In this document: in pieces, positions 43,833 through 52,669 of the stretch
Layout: every line of letters begins with the position of its first letter
How positions within the stretch are numbered: the first letter of the stretch is position 1
From: Bdellovibrio sp. ArHS
Lineage (GTDB): Bacteria > Bdellovibrionota > Bdellovibrionia > Bdellovibrionales > Bdellovibrionaceae
Assembly: GCF_000786105.1 (NCBI RefSeq)
Contig: NZ_JTEV01000004.1
Location: forward strand, 39,163 to 103,162
DNA: 64,000 bases
Direction: 5' to 3'
Notes under the pieces: model-generated
What the model was told of the DNA's origin: nothing
What the model saw: the letters and a program-made list of their open reading frames with translations, nothing else
Databases searched by the model: none
Made by a program: the position numbers and the translations under genes

Positions 43833-45140
43833 ATGGCAAATGTGACAATCTTCTGGTTCCGCCGTGACTTACGACTTCAGGATAACGCGGGACTTTATGC
43901 GGCCCTTAAAGAGAAGGGGCATGTTCTTCCACTGTTTATCTTCGACACCGAGATCTTGGACAAAATCGAAGACCGCCGTGACGCGCGTGTGACTTTTATT
44001 CATCAAACTGTGATGAATCTTAAAAAAGAGCTGAATCACCTCGGTTCAGATCTTTTAGTGCGTCATGGAAAACCCTTAGACATCTTGAGAAAACTTATAC
44101 AAGAAAAGGATGTACGGGCCATCTATACAAATCATGACTATGAGCCCTACGCACGTGAAAGAGACGAAAAAGTGTCCCAATGGGCCGCGCAGCAGAAGAT
44201 CGAATTCAAGACTTTTAAAGATCAGACATTGTTTGAAAAAGATGAGATTCTTACCGACAGTGGCAAACCTTACACTGTTTTTACGCCTTACAAAAGAAAA
44301 GTGCTTTCGAAGTTGAATGCCTTTTACTTGCAGTCTTATCCTAATAGTCAATATGAAGGTGCTTTTGCGAAAACCGCAATGATCGAGGACATGCTTTCCT
44401 TAGAAAATTTGGGATTTGAACGGAAGGAACAAGATTTTCCGTCGGCAAAGGTGTCTACGAAAGTCATCCAACAGTATGCAAATACCCGAGACTTTCCTGC
44501 GTTGGAACATGGGACCAGTCATCTGGGGCTGCATCTGCGATTTGGCACGGTCAGTATTCGCGAGTTGGCGCGCGAAGCCCGAAAGCATTCCGAGGTGTGG
44601 TTGAGCGAACTTATCTGGCGGGATTTTTTTATGCAGATCCTGTGGCACTATCCGCTGGTGGAAAAACAAAGTTTCCGGCCGGAGTATGATCGCATCCTTT
44701 GGCGTAAATCCAAGGCCGACTTTACCCGTTGGTGTGAAGGAAAAACAGGTTATCCCTTGGTGGATGCTGGAATGCGGGAATTGAATGCCACTGGCTATAT
44801 GCACAACCGAGTGCGAATGGTGACCGCCAGCTTTCTGTGTAAGCATCTTTTAATTTATTGGTACGAAGGTGAAAGATATTTCGCCAAAAAACTTCTGGAT
44901 TATGATTTGGCCGCAAACAACGGAAACTGGCAGTGGGCCGCCGGCACGGGTTGCGATGCGGCTCCTTACTTTCGAATCTTTAATCCGGAAGCGCAAGCAA
45001 AGAAGTTTGATCCTGACGGGGAATATATTAAGAAATGGGTGCCAGAGATTGGGACGAGTGCTTATCCTGAACCCATGATTGATCACGCGGAAGCGCGAGG
45101 TCGTTGTCTGCAGGCTTATGCAAAAGCTCTTAGAAAGTAG
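43833..45140 (+). CDS. phrB: Deoxyribodipyrimidine photolyase
   Basis: The 435-residue flavoprotein repairs UV-induced pyrimidine dimers in light. It begins IFWFRRDLRLQDNAGL and has the FAD-binding signature in LIWRDFFMQILWHYP, CEGKTGYPLVDAGMRELNAT and YDLAANNGNWQWAAGTGCD. The conserved Trp residues for electron transfer are present. No Shine-Dalgarno site is visible and a possible -10 (TATTAA) lies close, so the mRNA leader may be very short. Confidence 0.96.
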   Translation: MANVTIFWFRRDLRLQDNAGLYAALKEKGHVLPLFIFDTEILDKIEDRRDARVTFIHQTVMNLKKELNHLGSDLLVRHGKPLDILRKLIQEKDVRAIYTNHDYEPYARERDEKVSQWAAQQKIEFKTFKDQTLFEKDEILTDSGKPYTVFTPYKRKVLSKLNAFYLQSYPNSQYEGAFAKTAMIEDMLSLENLGFERKEQDFPSAKVSTKVIQQYANTRDFPALEHGTSHLGLHLRFGTVSIRELAREARKHSEVWLSELIWRDFFMQILWHYPLVEKQSFRPEYDRILWRKSKADFTRWCEGKTGYPLVDAGMRELNATGYMHNRVRMVTASFLCKHLLIYWYEGERYFAKKLLDYDLAANNGNWQWAAGTGCDAAPYFRIFNPEAQAKKFDPDGEYIKKWVPEIGTSAYPEPMIDHAEARGRCLQAYAKALRK

Positions 45141-45146
45141 GACGTA

Positions 45147-46508
45147 ATGAGAATTTTAATAACAGGAGCCACAGGGCTTATCGGGAAAGAACTTGGAAAA
45201 GTCCTGGCGCAGAAGGGACACGAGATCGTCGTGATCAGCCGCAGTCTGGCCAAAGCGCGCGAGACGTTGCCGTTTCCATGCGAAGTTGTGGTGGGTGACT
45301 TGATGGACGGTCCTGTGCAGGACCCAAAACTCAATGTCGATGCGGTGATCAACTTGATGGGCGAAGCCGTTGTCGAGGGGCGCTGGTCTGAAGAGAAAAA
45401 GAAGAAAATTTATAATTCTCGTGTTCAAGGGACTCGTCATCTTATTCAAAGTGTTCCCGAGTCGGTGAGTGCTTTTATTTCCAGTTCGGCGATTGGTTAC
45501 TATGGCAGTTGCGGTGATGAATCCTTGCAGGAAGATCATGCTCCCGGCACAGACTTCTTGGCTCGCGTGACGGTAGCTTGGGAAAACGAAGCACAAAAAG
45601 CGCCCGGAAGAAAAGCCTTTATTCGCACTGGCATTGTGTTGTCTCAACAGGGAGGAGCGTTAGAACAAATGATGTTTCCGTTCCGGGCCGGTTTAGGGGG
45701 CGTTTTGGGGGCCGGCTCTCATTACATGAGTTGGATTCATCTGGACGACATCGTTGGCCTTTTCGTTTTTGCGTTAGAGAATTCGCAGGTGCAAGGGGCT
45801 TTGAACGGTGTGGCGCCCAAGCCAGTTACCAATCGGGATTTTTCCAGAGTACTTGCTGAAAAGTTGGGTAAAGGTTTGGGGCCGGCGATTCCCGAATCCG
45901 CATTGAAGATTCTCTTTGGCGAGGTGGCGACGGTTATGTTGTCGTCTATGCGAGGTTCTACGCAAAAGAGCGAGGGCTTAGGTTATCAATTTAAGTATCG
46001 AACTGTGGAAGCGGCGCTAGAGCAAATCTGTGAACCCTATAAAAATGGTGAGGATGTTTTTTACGCAGAACAATTTCTTTCTGCACCTCCGGAAAAAGTT
46101 TTTCATTTCTTTCAGGATGCTTACAATCTGGAACGAATCACTCCGCCGACATTGAATTTTCACATCGTGAAGATTTCCACTCCCGAAATTCAGCAGGGCA
46201 CACTGATTGATTATAAGCTGAAAATTCACGGCGTGCCGGTGGGATGGAAGACCGAGATTGATGAATGGCAGCCACCTCATCGCTTTGTCGACAACCAACT
46301 TTCAGGTCCTTATCGACTGTGGCATCACACGCACGAATTTCGTCCGTTCTGTGGCGGAACTTTAATGATCGACCGGGTTCGCTATCGATTACCTATGGGG
46401 TACTTAGGATGGCTTGTTGCCGGAAAGCTTGTCCGCAAAGACGTTGAAAAGATATTTTCGTTTCGTCGCAAATTTGTTTCGACTTTGGAGATTCCGAAGA
46501 AGGGGTAG
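45147..46508 (+). CDS. TIGR01777 epimerase-like protein fused to an SRPBCC domain
   Basis: Residues 1-300 are a short-chain epimerase-like fold: MRILITGATGLIGKEL for NAD(P) binding, VINLMGEAVVEGRWSEEKK, and SSSAIGYYG with the catalytic-type Tyr, as in YfcH. Residues about 310-453 form an SRPBCC (START-like) ligand domain (EQFLSAPPEKVFHFFQDAYN, HHTHEFRPFCGG). This fusion is known in several phyla. The substrate is unknown. It follows phrB after 6 bases, so the genes are co-transcribed. Confidence 0.92.
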   Translation: MRILITGATGLIGKELGKVLAQKGHEIVVISRSLAKARETLPFPCEVVVGDLMDGPVQDPKLNVDAVINLMGEAVVEGRWSEEKKKKIYNSRVQGTRHLIQSVPESVSAFISSSAIGYYGSCGDESLQEDHAPGTDFLARVTVAWENEAQKAPGRKAFIRTGIVLSQQGGALEQMMFPFRAGLGGVLGAGSHYMSWIHLDDIVGLFVFALENSQVQGALNGVAPKPVTNRDFSRVLAEKLGKGLGPAIPESALKILFGEVATVMLSSMRGSTQKSEGLGYQFKYRTVEAALEQICEPYKNGEDVFYAEQFLSAPPEKVFHFFQDAYNLERITPPTLNFHIVKISTPEIQQGTLIDYKLKIHGVPVGWKTEIDEWQPPHRFVDNQLSGPYRLWHHTHEFRPFCGGTLMIDRVRYRLPMGYLGWLVAGKLVRKDVEKIFSFRRKFVSTLEIPKKG

Positions 46509-46513
46509 GTGTT

Positions 46514-46587
46514 CTTTCATTGTCTTATCAATAGGTTTTCAATAAATGAACGAGTTCATGTAAATGAAAACTCAAAGACAATGAAAG
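46514..46587. repeat. 74-base three-tier palindrome
   Basis: Three nested perfect arms lie in the gap before 46662: CTTTCATTGTCTT (46514-46526) with 46575-46587, GTTTTCA (46535-46541) with 46565-46571, and ATGAA (46546-46550) with TTCAT (46555-46559) around CGAG. It has no T tract, so it is not an ordinary terminator. It may be a structured RNA, a regulator site or a small mobile repeat. Confidence 0.7.
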
Positions 46588-46661
46588 CGATATTTATTGA
46601 CCCTTGAATCGGTTTGTTTTTAGTAATCGCGATGTCGATATAAAAACAACAAGGAGATCAA

Positions 46662-47171
46662 ATGAAAAAAATGGCATTGGTTTTATTGACTACTTTCGCT
46701 TTCGCACAAGCGCACGCACAAGAAAACAAAGACTTGGTTCTAGAAGGTGAAAGATGGTTGGCGAAGTTCACGGCTTATGTCTGCGACGATGGAAATACGC
46801 AAGTGGCAACGCCCGAAGAGATTGCAGCCAAGAACATTCAGTTCACCACGGCTTCTGCCGACTATTCTTTGGATAATATCCTGTTGAAAGCCACTTTTGT
46901 CGAAGACGGCGCGACGTGCAGCTACAGTTCTCTTCTTTTGGCGGACAATGCTGCTTGGACAGCAAAGCTGGTTCAGTCCAATGCTTACGCAACGACAGGT
47001 TCGTCGACGTGCGCGGTTGGTAAAGCCTTCTTGGATAATCTTCTTTCTTTTAACGCCTACAAATACCTTCACGGTCGCGTGGCGGTGTACGTTCCTGTCG
47101 CCGATGCTGGTAAGCTTTGTTCTTCTGATAAAGTCGGTCTTCACCTTCAAGTAACGGGTCGTGTGAAGTAG
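46662..47171 (+). CDS. Secreted protein of unknown family (169 aa)
   Basis: ACAAGGAGATC precedes the ATG. A 19-residue signal peptide ending AHA leads to a 150-residue domain with four Cys (AYVCDDGN, GATCSYSS, SSTCAVG, GKLCSSD), which probably form disulfides. Secondary structure alternates. No family is recognised. The three-tier palindrome lies 75 bases upstream and a structured intergenic region follows. Confidence 0.75.
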   Translation: MKKMALVLLTTFAFAQAHAQENKDLVLEGERWLAKFTAYVCDDGNTQVATPEEIAAKNIQFTTASADYSLDNILLKATFVEDGATCSYSSLLLADNAAWTAKLVQSNAYATTGSSTCAVGKAFLDNLLSFNAYKYLHGRVAVYVPVADAGKLCSSDKVGLHLQVTGRVK

Positions 47172-47214
47172 AAACTGATCCACGGGTCTGGTTGTAGCGC
47201 AGGGGATTTGGTGC

Positions 47215-47396
47215 GGAGGAAATACTTTATCGGTGCTCCGTTCAGCACGGCCTCCTGCCTCAGCCACCGCCCGGCTGTCGCTCGGTTCGCGCCATCCAGG
47301 CGCCGGTAGAGGCTGAACTCCGAGGTGCTCTCATTACGTTTGCAACAAGTTCTCTTTACGTTTTCAGAGAAAGCGCTTCAGGTGAACTCTCTTGTT
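47215..47396. other. Structured G+C-rich intergenic region
   Basis: The 285-base gap before the siderophore operon holds several hairpins. GGAGG/CCTCC (47215-47219 with 47251-47255) encloses GTGCT/AGCAC. The others are CAGCC/GGCTG (47261-47277), GCGCC/GGCGC (47289-47303), TTCTCT/AGAGAA (47350-47371) and outer AACAAG/CTTGTT (47344-47396). No frame with a ribosome site is present. It could be a 3' UTR or a small RNA. Confidence 0.4.
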
Positions 47397-47447
47397 CCAC
47401 TTTTTTCATCATGTTAGAAACGCTGATCCGAATTGATTCCCATTCGC
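47392..47447 (+). promoter_or_regulatory. Putative promoter and Fur-like site of the siderophore operon
   Basis: TTGTTC (47392-47397), 17 bases and TAGAAA (47415-47420) predict a start near 47427. AATTGATTCCCATTCGC (47431-47447) matches about 11 of 17 positions of a Fur box by eye and overlaps that start. Iron-repressed expression is expected for such operons, but the site itself is weak. Confidence 0.35.
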
Positions 47448-47456
47448 AGGTTGGTC

Positions 47457-48764
47457 GTGAAAAATCGCTTTTTTAAATTCTTTTATAAGCTTCATATCTA
47501 CGTCGGCCTGTTCGTCGCCCTTCATCTTTTTGTCTTCATAACCACAGGAGCTATTCTTCTTTTCAAAGATGAAATAGAGGGAACCGTCGCACAAGGAAAG
47601 CATGTTGAAGCCGAAGTTTTGCCGGAACTAAATGTTCATGTGCAAAATATTCTGAAGCGCTATCCATCGGATCGTCCTTTGGCTTTCAATTTGGAAGAAG
47701 ACCATCCTGAAATCGCGCAACTGCGGCTGGGATTGAATGGCTCCAAGCTTTTTCGCGAATCTCGCCGTATTTATTTTAATATTCATACAGGCGAAGAGGT
47801 CGCAGCACCGAAGAAGCCCAGTTCCTTCATGGACTTTATTCTACGACTGCATCGAGAACTGCTCTTAGGTTCCAACGGCAAAATCTATGTGGGCCTTGTG
47901 GGTTTGCTCTACGCCTTCGTTTTAATCTCAGGTTTTTTTATTTACGGTAATTTTGCTAAGAAAACTTACTTTGGAGAGGTTCGCCAAGGAACGCCTCGAA
48001 CCTTTAGCAGTGACTGGCATCGTCTTCTGGGAACCAGTGTTTTTGCCTGGGGGCTGATGATCGCTTTGACGGGGCTTCTTCTGGGAGTCTCTTCAACTTT
48101 AATAAAAGTCTTTCAATATAGTGAATTGCAAAAGTTAACAAGACAGTATCCGCAAGCGCCCGCGCCTCCTTATGCCTCACTGGATCAAGTGCTTGCAGAA
48201 GCCCACAAGGCTTTGCCGGGAGCCAGTTTTGATTATTTGGCATTTCCGGATTCGCAGTTTTCTCCTCCAGGACATTTTCTGGTACTGATGCACGGAAGTA
48301 CTGCTTGGACAGAACGCTTGGTTGAACTCGCCGTCGTGGATGCGGTGTCAGGCCAGCTGAGTGAGGTGCGCTCATTGCCCTGGTACTTGAAAGCGGCGAT
48401 GCTGTCCGAGCCCCTGCATTTTGGCAATTATGGTGGGTTGATTTTAAAAATTGTGTGGTTTCTTCTTTCCGTGATTTCTTTGTTTTTGCCAGTGACTGGC
48501 CTTTATATTTGGCTGGATCGTCGTCGTAAACGAAGCGAACCCGATAAAGGTGTGCGAACCATCTCGTTAAGAATCTGGAAGGGGTCAAACTTTCAGCGAC
48601 GCTATCTTGTGCCGACGGTGATTGCGGTGTTTTCTGTGGTGGCCGTGGTCGGAAGTTTTTTAACTGAAGGCTATTTCAACACGCTCTTAGTTTTGCTCTT
48701 AGTGTTACCGGTCTATTTTGTTTTGCGCGTTTTCTGGCAGTGGCTGCGTAAGGGTTCACTATGA
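47457..48764 (+). CDS. PepSY-associated membrane protein (siderophore-iron reductase type)
   Basis: I choose GTG at 47457 (MKNRFFKFFYKLHIYVG), with AGG 6 bases upstream. The 435-residue protein has four or five spans and family motifs KLHIYVGLFVALHLFVFITTG, RLHRELLLG, and DWHRLLGTSVFAW, whose paired His residues fit heme or metal binding. PepSY_TM proteins (such as PiuB and FoxB) are common beside TonB receptors and help release iron from siderophores. It heads the operon and overlaps the exporter gene by ATGA. Confidence 0.85.
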   Translation: MKNRFFKFFYKLHIYVGLFVALHLFVFITTGAILLFKDEIEGTVAQGKHVEAEVLPELNVHVQNILKRYPSDRPLAFNLEEDHPEIAQLRLGLNGSKLFRESRRIYFNIHTGEEVAAPKKPSSFMDFILRLHRELLLGSNGKIYVGLVGLLYAFVLISGFFIYGNFAKKTYFGEVRQGTPRTFSSDWHRLLGTSVFAWGLMIALTGLLLGVSSTLIKVFQYSELQKLTRQYPQAPAPPYASLDQVLAEAHKALPGASFDYLAFPDSQFSPPGHFLVLMHGSTAWTERLVELAVVDAVSGQLSEVRSLPWYLKAAMLSEPLHFGNYGGLILKIVWFLLSVISLFLPVTGLYIWLDRRRKRSEPDKGVRTISLRIWKGSNFQRRYLVPTVIAVFSVVAVVGSFLTEGYFNTLLVLLLVLPVYFVLRVFWQWLRKGSL

Positions 48765-49954
48765 ATCTAAGAAGCCTGCTAGGACATCTGAACAGTGTCA
48801 CCTTTAGCGCCATGCAAATGATGACCTTCACTTTTATTCCGTTGCTGGCGGAAAAGGGAAACTTAAGTGTTTCCTCTGTTATTCTTAGTTTCAGCGTGGG
48901 TTCTTTTCTGTTTTTGTGGTCCAGTCCGTTTTGGGCGTCACAGAGTGATCACCAGGGACGAATGAAGATCCTGGCGGTGGGAATGTTAGGCCTCTTTTTT
49001 TCGTCAGCGCTTATTTTATATCTGTTGTTGTTTCCTGGATCGATTTTTCAGAATGAGTTGCTGATGTGGAGCAGTCGTTTGCTTTATGGATTGACGGCGT
49101 CGGCGATAGTTCCCGTAGCGCAAGCTCTGCAAATCGATCTTCATCCCGACCAGGCGGCTTTAAAGTCCTTGCTCAGCAACTCGATGAGTTTGAATATAGG
49201 GCGCGCGTTCGGCCCTCTGGTATTATTGTTAGGTGGCGGAGAAAATATGTTGGCGGTCCTTCAGGGGGCGGCCTTCTGCTCTCTGGTACTTTTTCTTATG
49301 AATCTTGCAGTTGTGAAGAACAGCCCGAAACCTCGTGCGACGGCTTTGCCGCAAGGCTTGTTTAAGAGCTGGTGGTCTGATGTTGTGCAAGTGCAAAACG
49401 TGGTGATTCTGGCTCTTCTTTTCACCAGTTTCATCGGTATATTGAATTTTTCGCTGGCGTCGCTTTTGAAAGAAACTTTCAAACTGAGCAGCGCAGATTC
49501 CAGTGAGCTCATGGCGCAGGTTCTGTTGGGAAGTGCTCTTCTGGCTGTGGCAACTCAAGCTCTTGGTAAAATTCTTTTTAAAAACCCCTGGCAGGGAGCG
49601 ATGGTTTTAGGAGCTTGCAGTCTTTTGTTGGGCAGTCTGGGATTGCAGTATATGGAAAATCAGCTGCAATTAGGTTTGGCCGTGGCCTTTTTGTCTGTGG
49701 GAATCTCTTTAATACCTCCTTGTTATTTGGCGCTGATGGCGACCAAGGGCGCGCAAGAACATTTCGGGCGTCGCGCCGGACTGGCTGCTGCCGCCAATAC
49801 GATTGGTTATGCTTTAGGGGGCGCAGTGGCTTCATTCATATTCAAAATGAAGTTCTTCAGTGTTGAAGGGGTTATGACTCTTTTTGCCTTTCTGATGATG
49901 GCCAGCATAGCGTTGCTCTATAGAAACAGAAAACGCGAGGAGAAATATGTCTGA
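48761..49954 (+). CDS. MFS transporter, ShiF-like siderophore exporter
   Basis: The 397-residue protein has about 12 spans and MFS features (SSPFWASQSDHQGRMKIL between spans 2 and 3; GLTASAIVPVAQALQ). Its length and place, directly before iucA, match ShiF of enterobacterial aerobactin loci. It most likely exports the finished siderophore or is needed for its secretion. It overlaps the preceding gene by 4 bases and iucA by 8. Confidence 0.85.
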   Translation: MNLRSLLGHLNSVTFSAMQMMTFTFIPLLAEKGNLSVSSVILSFSVGSFLFLWSSPFWASQSDHQGRMKILAVGMLGLFFSSALILYLLLFPGSIFQNELLMWSSRLLYGLTASAIVPVAQALQIDLHPDQAALKSLLSNSMSLNIGRAFGPLVLLLGGGENMLAVLQGAAFCSLVLFLMNLAVVKNSPKPRATALPQGLFKSWWSDVVQVQNVVILALLFTSFIGILNFSLASLLKETFKLSSADSSELMAQVLLGSALLAVATQALGKILFKNPWQGAMVLGACSLLLGSLGLQYMENQLQLGLAVAFLSVGISLIPPCYLALMATKGAQEHFGRRAGLAAAANTIGYALGGAVASFIFKMKFFSVEGVMTLFAFLMMASIALLYRNRKREEKYV

Positions 49955-51683
49955 CTTTAAATCTCTCGCCCTTAAGCACACGGAGTCTTGTTTTTTGAAT
50001 TCTTTATTTCGAGAATATCAAAACTACTCTTATCAAGAGATGTCCATCGCGGTAGAGGTGGGGGAAAGAGGGCGGCTTTTAATCCCACTCACTAAAAAAT
50101 CTCTTCTGGGACGTCATGAATATCAGGGAAGCTTTTATTTACAAAATAACAACTCGTTAGAGTCCATAAACTTCGCTAAAGCGGTCGATCTGCTTTTAGA
50201 TCTTTTATGCGGGCACTGGAATGAACCTCCCGAAAAGAAGGAAACCTTCCTGCGTCGTTTGCAAAACAGTCAGCAAAATATTGAGACCTCACTCCGACAG
50301 CGGTCTTCGGATATAACTGAACTTTACAGTCAGCCGGTGTCGTTCCTTCGGGCCGAGCAAGGCTTGATGATCGGTCATAACTTTCATCCTTATCCAAAAA
50401 TGCGCGAAGGTTTTGATGATCAAGACTTTGCGCTTTATTCCCCCGAGATGGGCGGTTGTTTTGCTTTGCGCTGGTTCTTTGTAAAGCCTGAAGTTTTGCA
50501 TTTGGAAAAAGCTTCGGCCTTTAAAATATCACAGTGGACTCAGGTTCTTTTTGAATCCGAAAAGGCCGGTGTCCTTCCTGCGGGAATGCTGCCGTTGCCG
50601 GTGCATCCCTGGCAGGCGCAACATCTTTTAAAAAACGCGGTGGTCCAGGATTACATCAGATCTGGCGCTTTGGTCGATGCAGGTCTTTCTTCGCAGGGCT
50701 CCTGGTATCCCACCTCGTCTTTGCGATCTGTTTACTCTGAAACAAGCCCCTATATGCTGAAGTTTTCTTTGACTGTGAAACTGACAAACTCCATTCGTCA
50801 TCTGACGGATGTCGAGGTTGTGCGCGGACTGCAGGTTTATGATGTGATGAACACCGCGCAAGGGAAAAAGTTCCGCCAAGAAAACCCGCAGTTTGAAATC
50901 ATCTTCGAACCGGCCTTTGCCGCCTTGAAGGACCCCAGTGGCGGGATCATTTCAGAAAGCATTGTCGTGTGTCGGGAAAATCCTTTTCTAAAAAACAGTG
51001 AGGTTTCCGAAAACATCGTCGTCGCCACCTTGGCGCAGGACAACCCTTTGGGTGGGGAAACGCTGCTTTGGCAACAAGTTGTAAAGCTTGCCACGGACGA
51101 GGGACTTTCTTTACCGGACGCCAGCACAAAGTGGTTCCGGGCGTATTTGCAGGTGGCGATGAAACCTTTTATCGTCGCGCAATCTGAATACGGTGTTCTT
51201 TTAGGAGCCCATCAACAGAATCTAATACTACAAATAGAAAAAGGCCTGCCGATAAAAGCTTTTTTCCGCGATTGTCAGGGAACGGGCTACAGCGAGCACG
51301 GCTATCAACTTTTCTGCCAGGACGTGGCTTCGTTGAATCGCGAAAATGGCAATATTCTCGATAACAAAGGAAATATTCTTTTCGCTTATTATCTTTTAAT
51401 CAATTCCACTTGGAATGTCATTGCCGCGCTCGCACATCCCCAAGGACTTGGTGAAGCAGATCTTCTGCGAATGCTGAGCGAATTTCTGACGGGGATGAGT
51501 AACCCCTCTTTACCAGACTCAAGTTTCCTTGACTACGTTCTAAAGCAGCCGCGCATCTATCAAAAGGGAAACTTTATCTGCAGTTTGCAAAATTTGAATG
51601 AAAACACAGCGGCCAATCCTTTGGCCATTTACAATCTGATCGAAAATCCTCTTGCGACGATTTACAGGGAGTCTGTTCTATGA
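49947..51683 (+). CDS. iucA: Aerobactin synthase IucA-like NIS synthetase
   Basis: The 578-residue protein matches IucA along its length. It has CFLNSLFREY at the start, GHNFHPYPK and LPVHPWQ for ATP binding, SLRSVYSETSPYMLKFSLTV, and the end GNFICSLQNLNENTAANP. IucA joins citrate to the first N6-acetyl-N6-hydroxylysine using ATP. It is flanked by the exporter and iucB with overlapping ends. The true product could differ if another hydroxylated amine is used. Confidence 0.92.
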   Translation: MSDFKSLALKHTESCFLNSLFREYQNYSYQEMSIAVEVGERGRLLIPLTKKSLLGRHEYQGSFYLQNNNSLESINFAKAVDLLLDLLCGHWNEPPEKKETFLRRLQNSQQNIETSLRQRSSDITELYSQPVSFLRAEQGLMIGHNFHPYPKMREGFDDQDFALYSPEMGGCFALRWFFVKPEVLHLEKASAFKISQWTQVLFESEKAGVLPAGMLPLPVHPWQAQHLLKNAVVQDYIRSGALVDAGLSSQGSWYPTSSLRSVYSETSPYMLKFSLTVKLTNSIRHLTDVEVVRGLQVYDVMNTAQGKKFRQENPQFEIIFEPAFAALKDPSGGIISESIVVCRENPFLKNSEVSENIVVATLAQDNPLGGETLLWQQVVKLATDEGLSLPDASTKWFRAYLQVAMKPFIVAQSEYGVLLGAHQQNLILQIEKGLPIKAFFRDCQGTGYSEHGYQLFCQDVASLNRENGNILDNKGNILFAYYLLINSTWNVIAALAHPQGLGEADLLRMLSEFLTGMSNPSLPDSSFLDYVLKQPRIYQKGNFICSLQNLNENTAANPLAIYNLIENPLATIYRESVL

Positions 51684-52669
51684 ATTCCACAGTTTTATTT
51701 AATACCCAGGCTTGTGCTACGAAGGAAAACTTCCAGGTCTCTTTGGCTGGTTCGACAGGAACTATTACTAACGGGACTCAGAACTGGCATTTTCAGCTAG
51801 ACGGATCAGAACAGTCCCAAGTTCTTTCCTGGGATGAAAACATTTCTTTGACCGGCTCTTTGGCGATTTTAGAAGCGCTTTTTGGTTTAAATCCCGGATG
51901 GCAGAAGATTTCGCTTTCTGAAAAACATCCCGAGTTAGAACAGCTTCTGGGACTGACGGCAGAACCCATCACGGTTCAGCGCACGGACTTCTTTCAACTG
52001 CGTCCTTTGTGGGTGCATAACGGAATGCAGGGCGTGACTCCGGAAAAATGGATGCAAACAAAAGAAGTGTCGCACCCGGTACGTCCCGTTGTACAAGAAG
52101 GACAAACGCTTTATCAAAGATACATCCCGGGTCTTGATAAAGTTTTGCGCTTCCGTGTCGCTGATATAGCAAAGGATCTGGATATTTTTCACGAGTGGCA
52201 TCATCAGCCTCGCGTTCTGAAATTTTGGGAATTGGACAAACCCAAAGAAGAGTTGCGTGATTATCTGCAAAAAGGCTTGCAGGATTCGCATCAGTTTCCG
52301 GTGATTTTAGAATTTGATGAAACTCCGATTGGCTATTTTGAGATGTATTGGACGAAGGAAGATCGTCTGGGACCGTATTACGAAGCAGAGGCCTTTGACC
52401 GCGGCTTTCACTTCTTAATCGGGAACATCGATGTCTTAGGATTTAAAAACACCGACGCTATTCTGAAAGCAGTCTGTCACTATATTTTTCTTGAAGAGCC
52501 TCGCACACGAAGAATCATGGCCGAACCGCGCTCTGATAACACGAACGTTCTAAAATATTTAGAGACATTCAAAGCCTGGAGCAAACTGAAAGAATTTGAT
52601 TTTCCTCACAAACGTGCGGCCTTGTTAGAATGTAAACGCGAAGCTTTCTTTGGGAATAACTATCTATGA
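51680..52669 (+). CDS. iucB: N6-hydroxylysine O-acetyltransferase IucB-like
   Basis: The 329-residue protein has a GNAT acetyltransferase fold in its C-terminal half. Signatures are FHEWHHQPRVLKFWEL, PVILEFDETPIGYFEMYW, and DRGFHFLIGN, followed by RRIMAEPRSDNTNVL, as in IucB, RhbD and AlcE. It acetylates hydroxylysine before coupling to citrate. The length is close to E. coli IucB (315), and it overlaps both neighbours by ATGA. Confidence 0.92.
   Translation: MNSTVLFNTQACATKENFQVSLAGSTGTITNGTQNWHFQLDGSEQSQVLSWDENISLTGSLAILEALFGLNPGWQKISLSEKHPELEQLLGLTAEPITVQRTDFFQLRPLWVHNGMQGVTPEKWMQTKEVSHPVRPVVQEGQTLYQRYIPGLDKVLRFRVADIAKDLDIFHEWHHQPRVLKFWELDKPKEELRDYLQKGLQDSHQFPVILEFDETPIGYFEMYWTKEDRLGPYYEAEAFDRGFHFLIGNIDVLGFKNTDAILKAVCHYIFLEEPRTRRIMAEPRSDNTNVLKYLETFKAWSKLKEFDFPHKRAALLECKREAFFGNNYL

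Noticed and set aside
47229..47238. CCGATAA on the reverse strand as a second FliA promoter
   Set aside because: No TAAAGTTT-like element lies 11 bases upstream and no reverse-strand gene follows nearby.
47190..47256. tRNA-like start (TGTAGCGCAGGGG...) in the gap before the siderophore operon
   Set aside because: A D-arm-like string is present, but no matching acceptor stem, anticodon stem or T arm follows.
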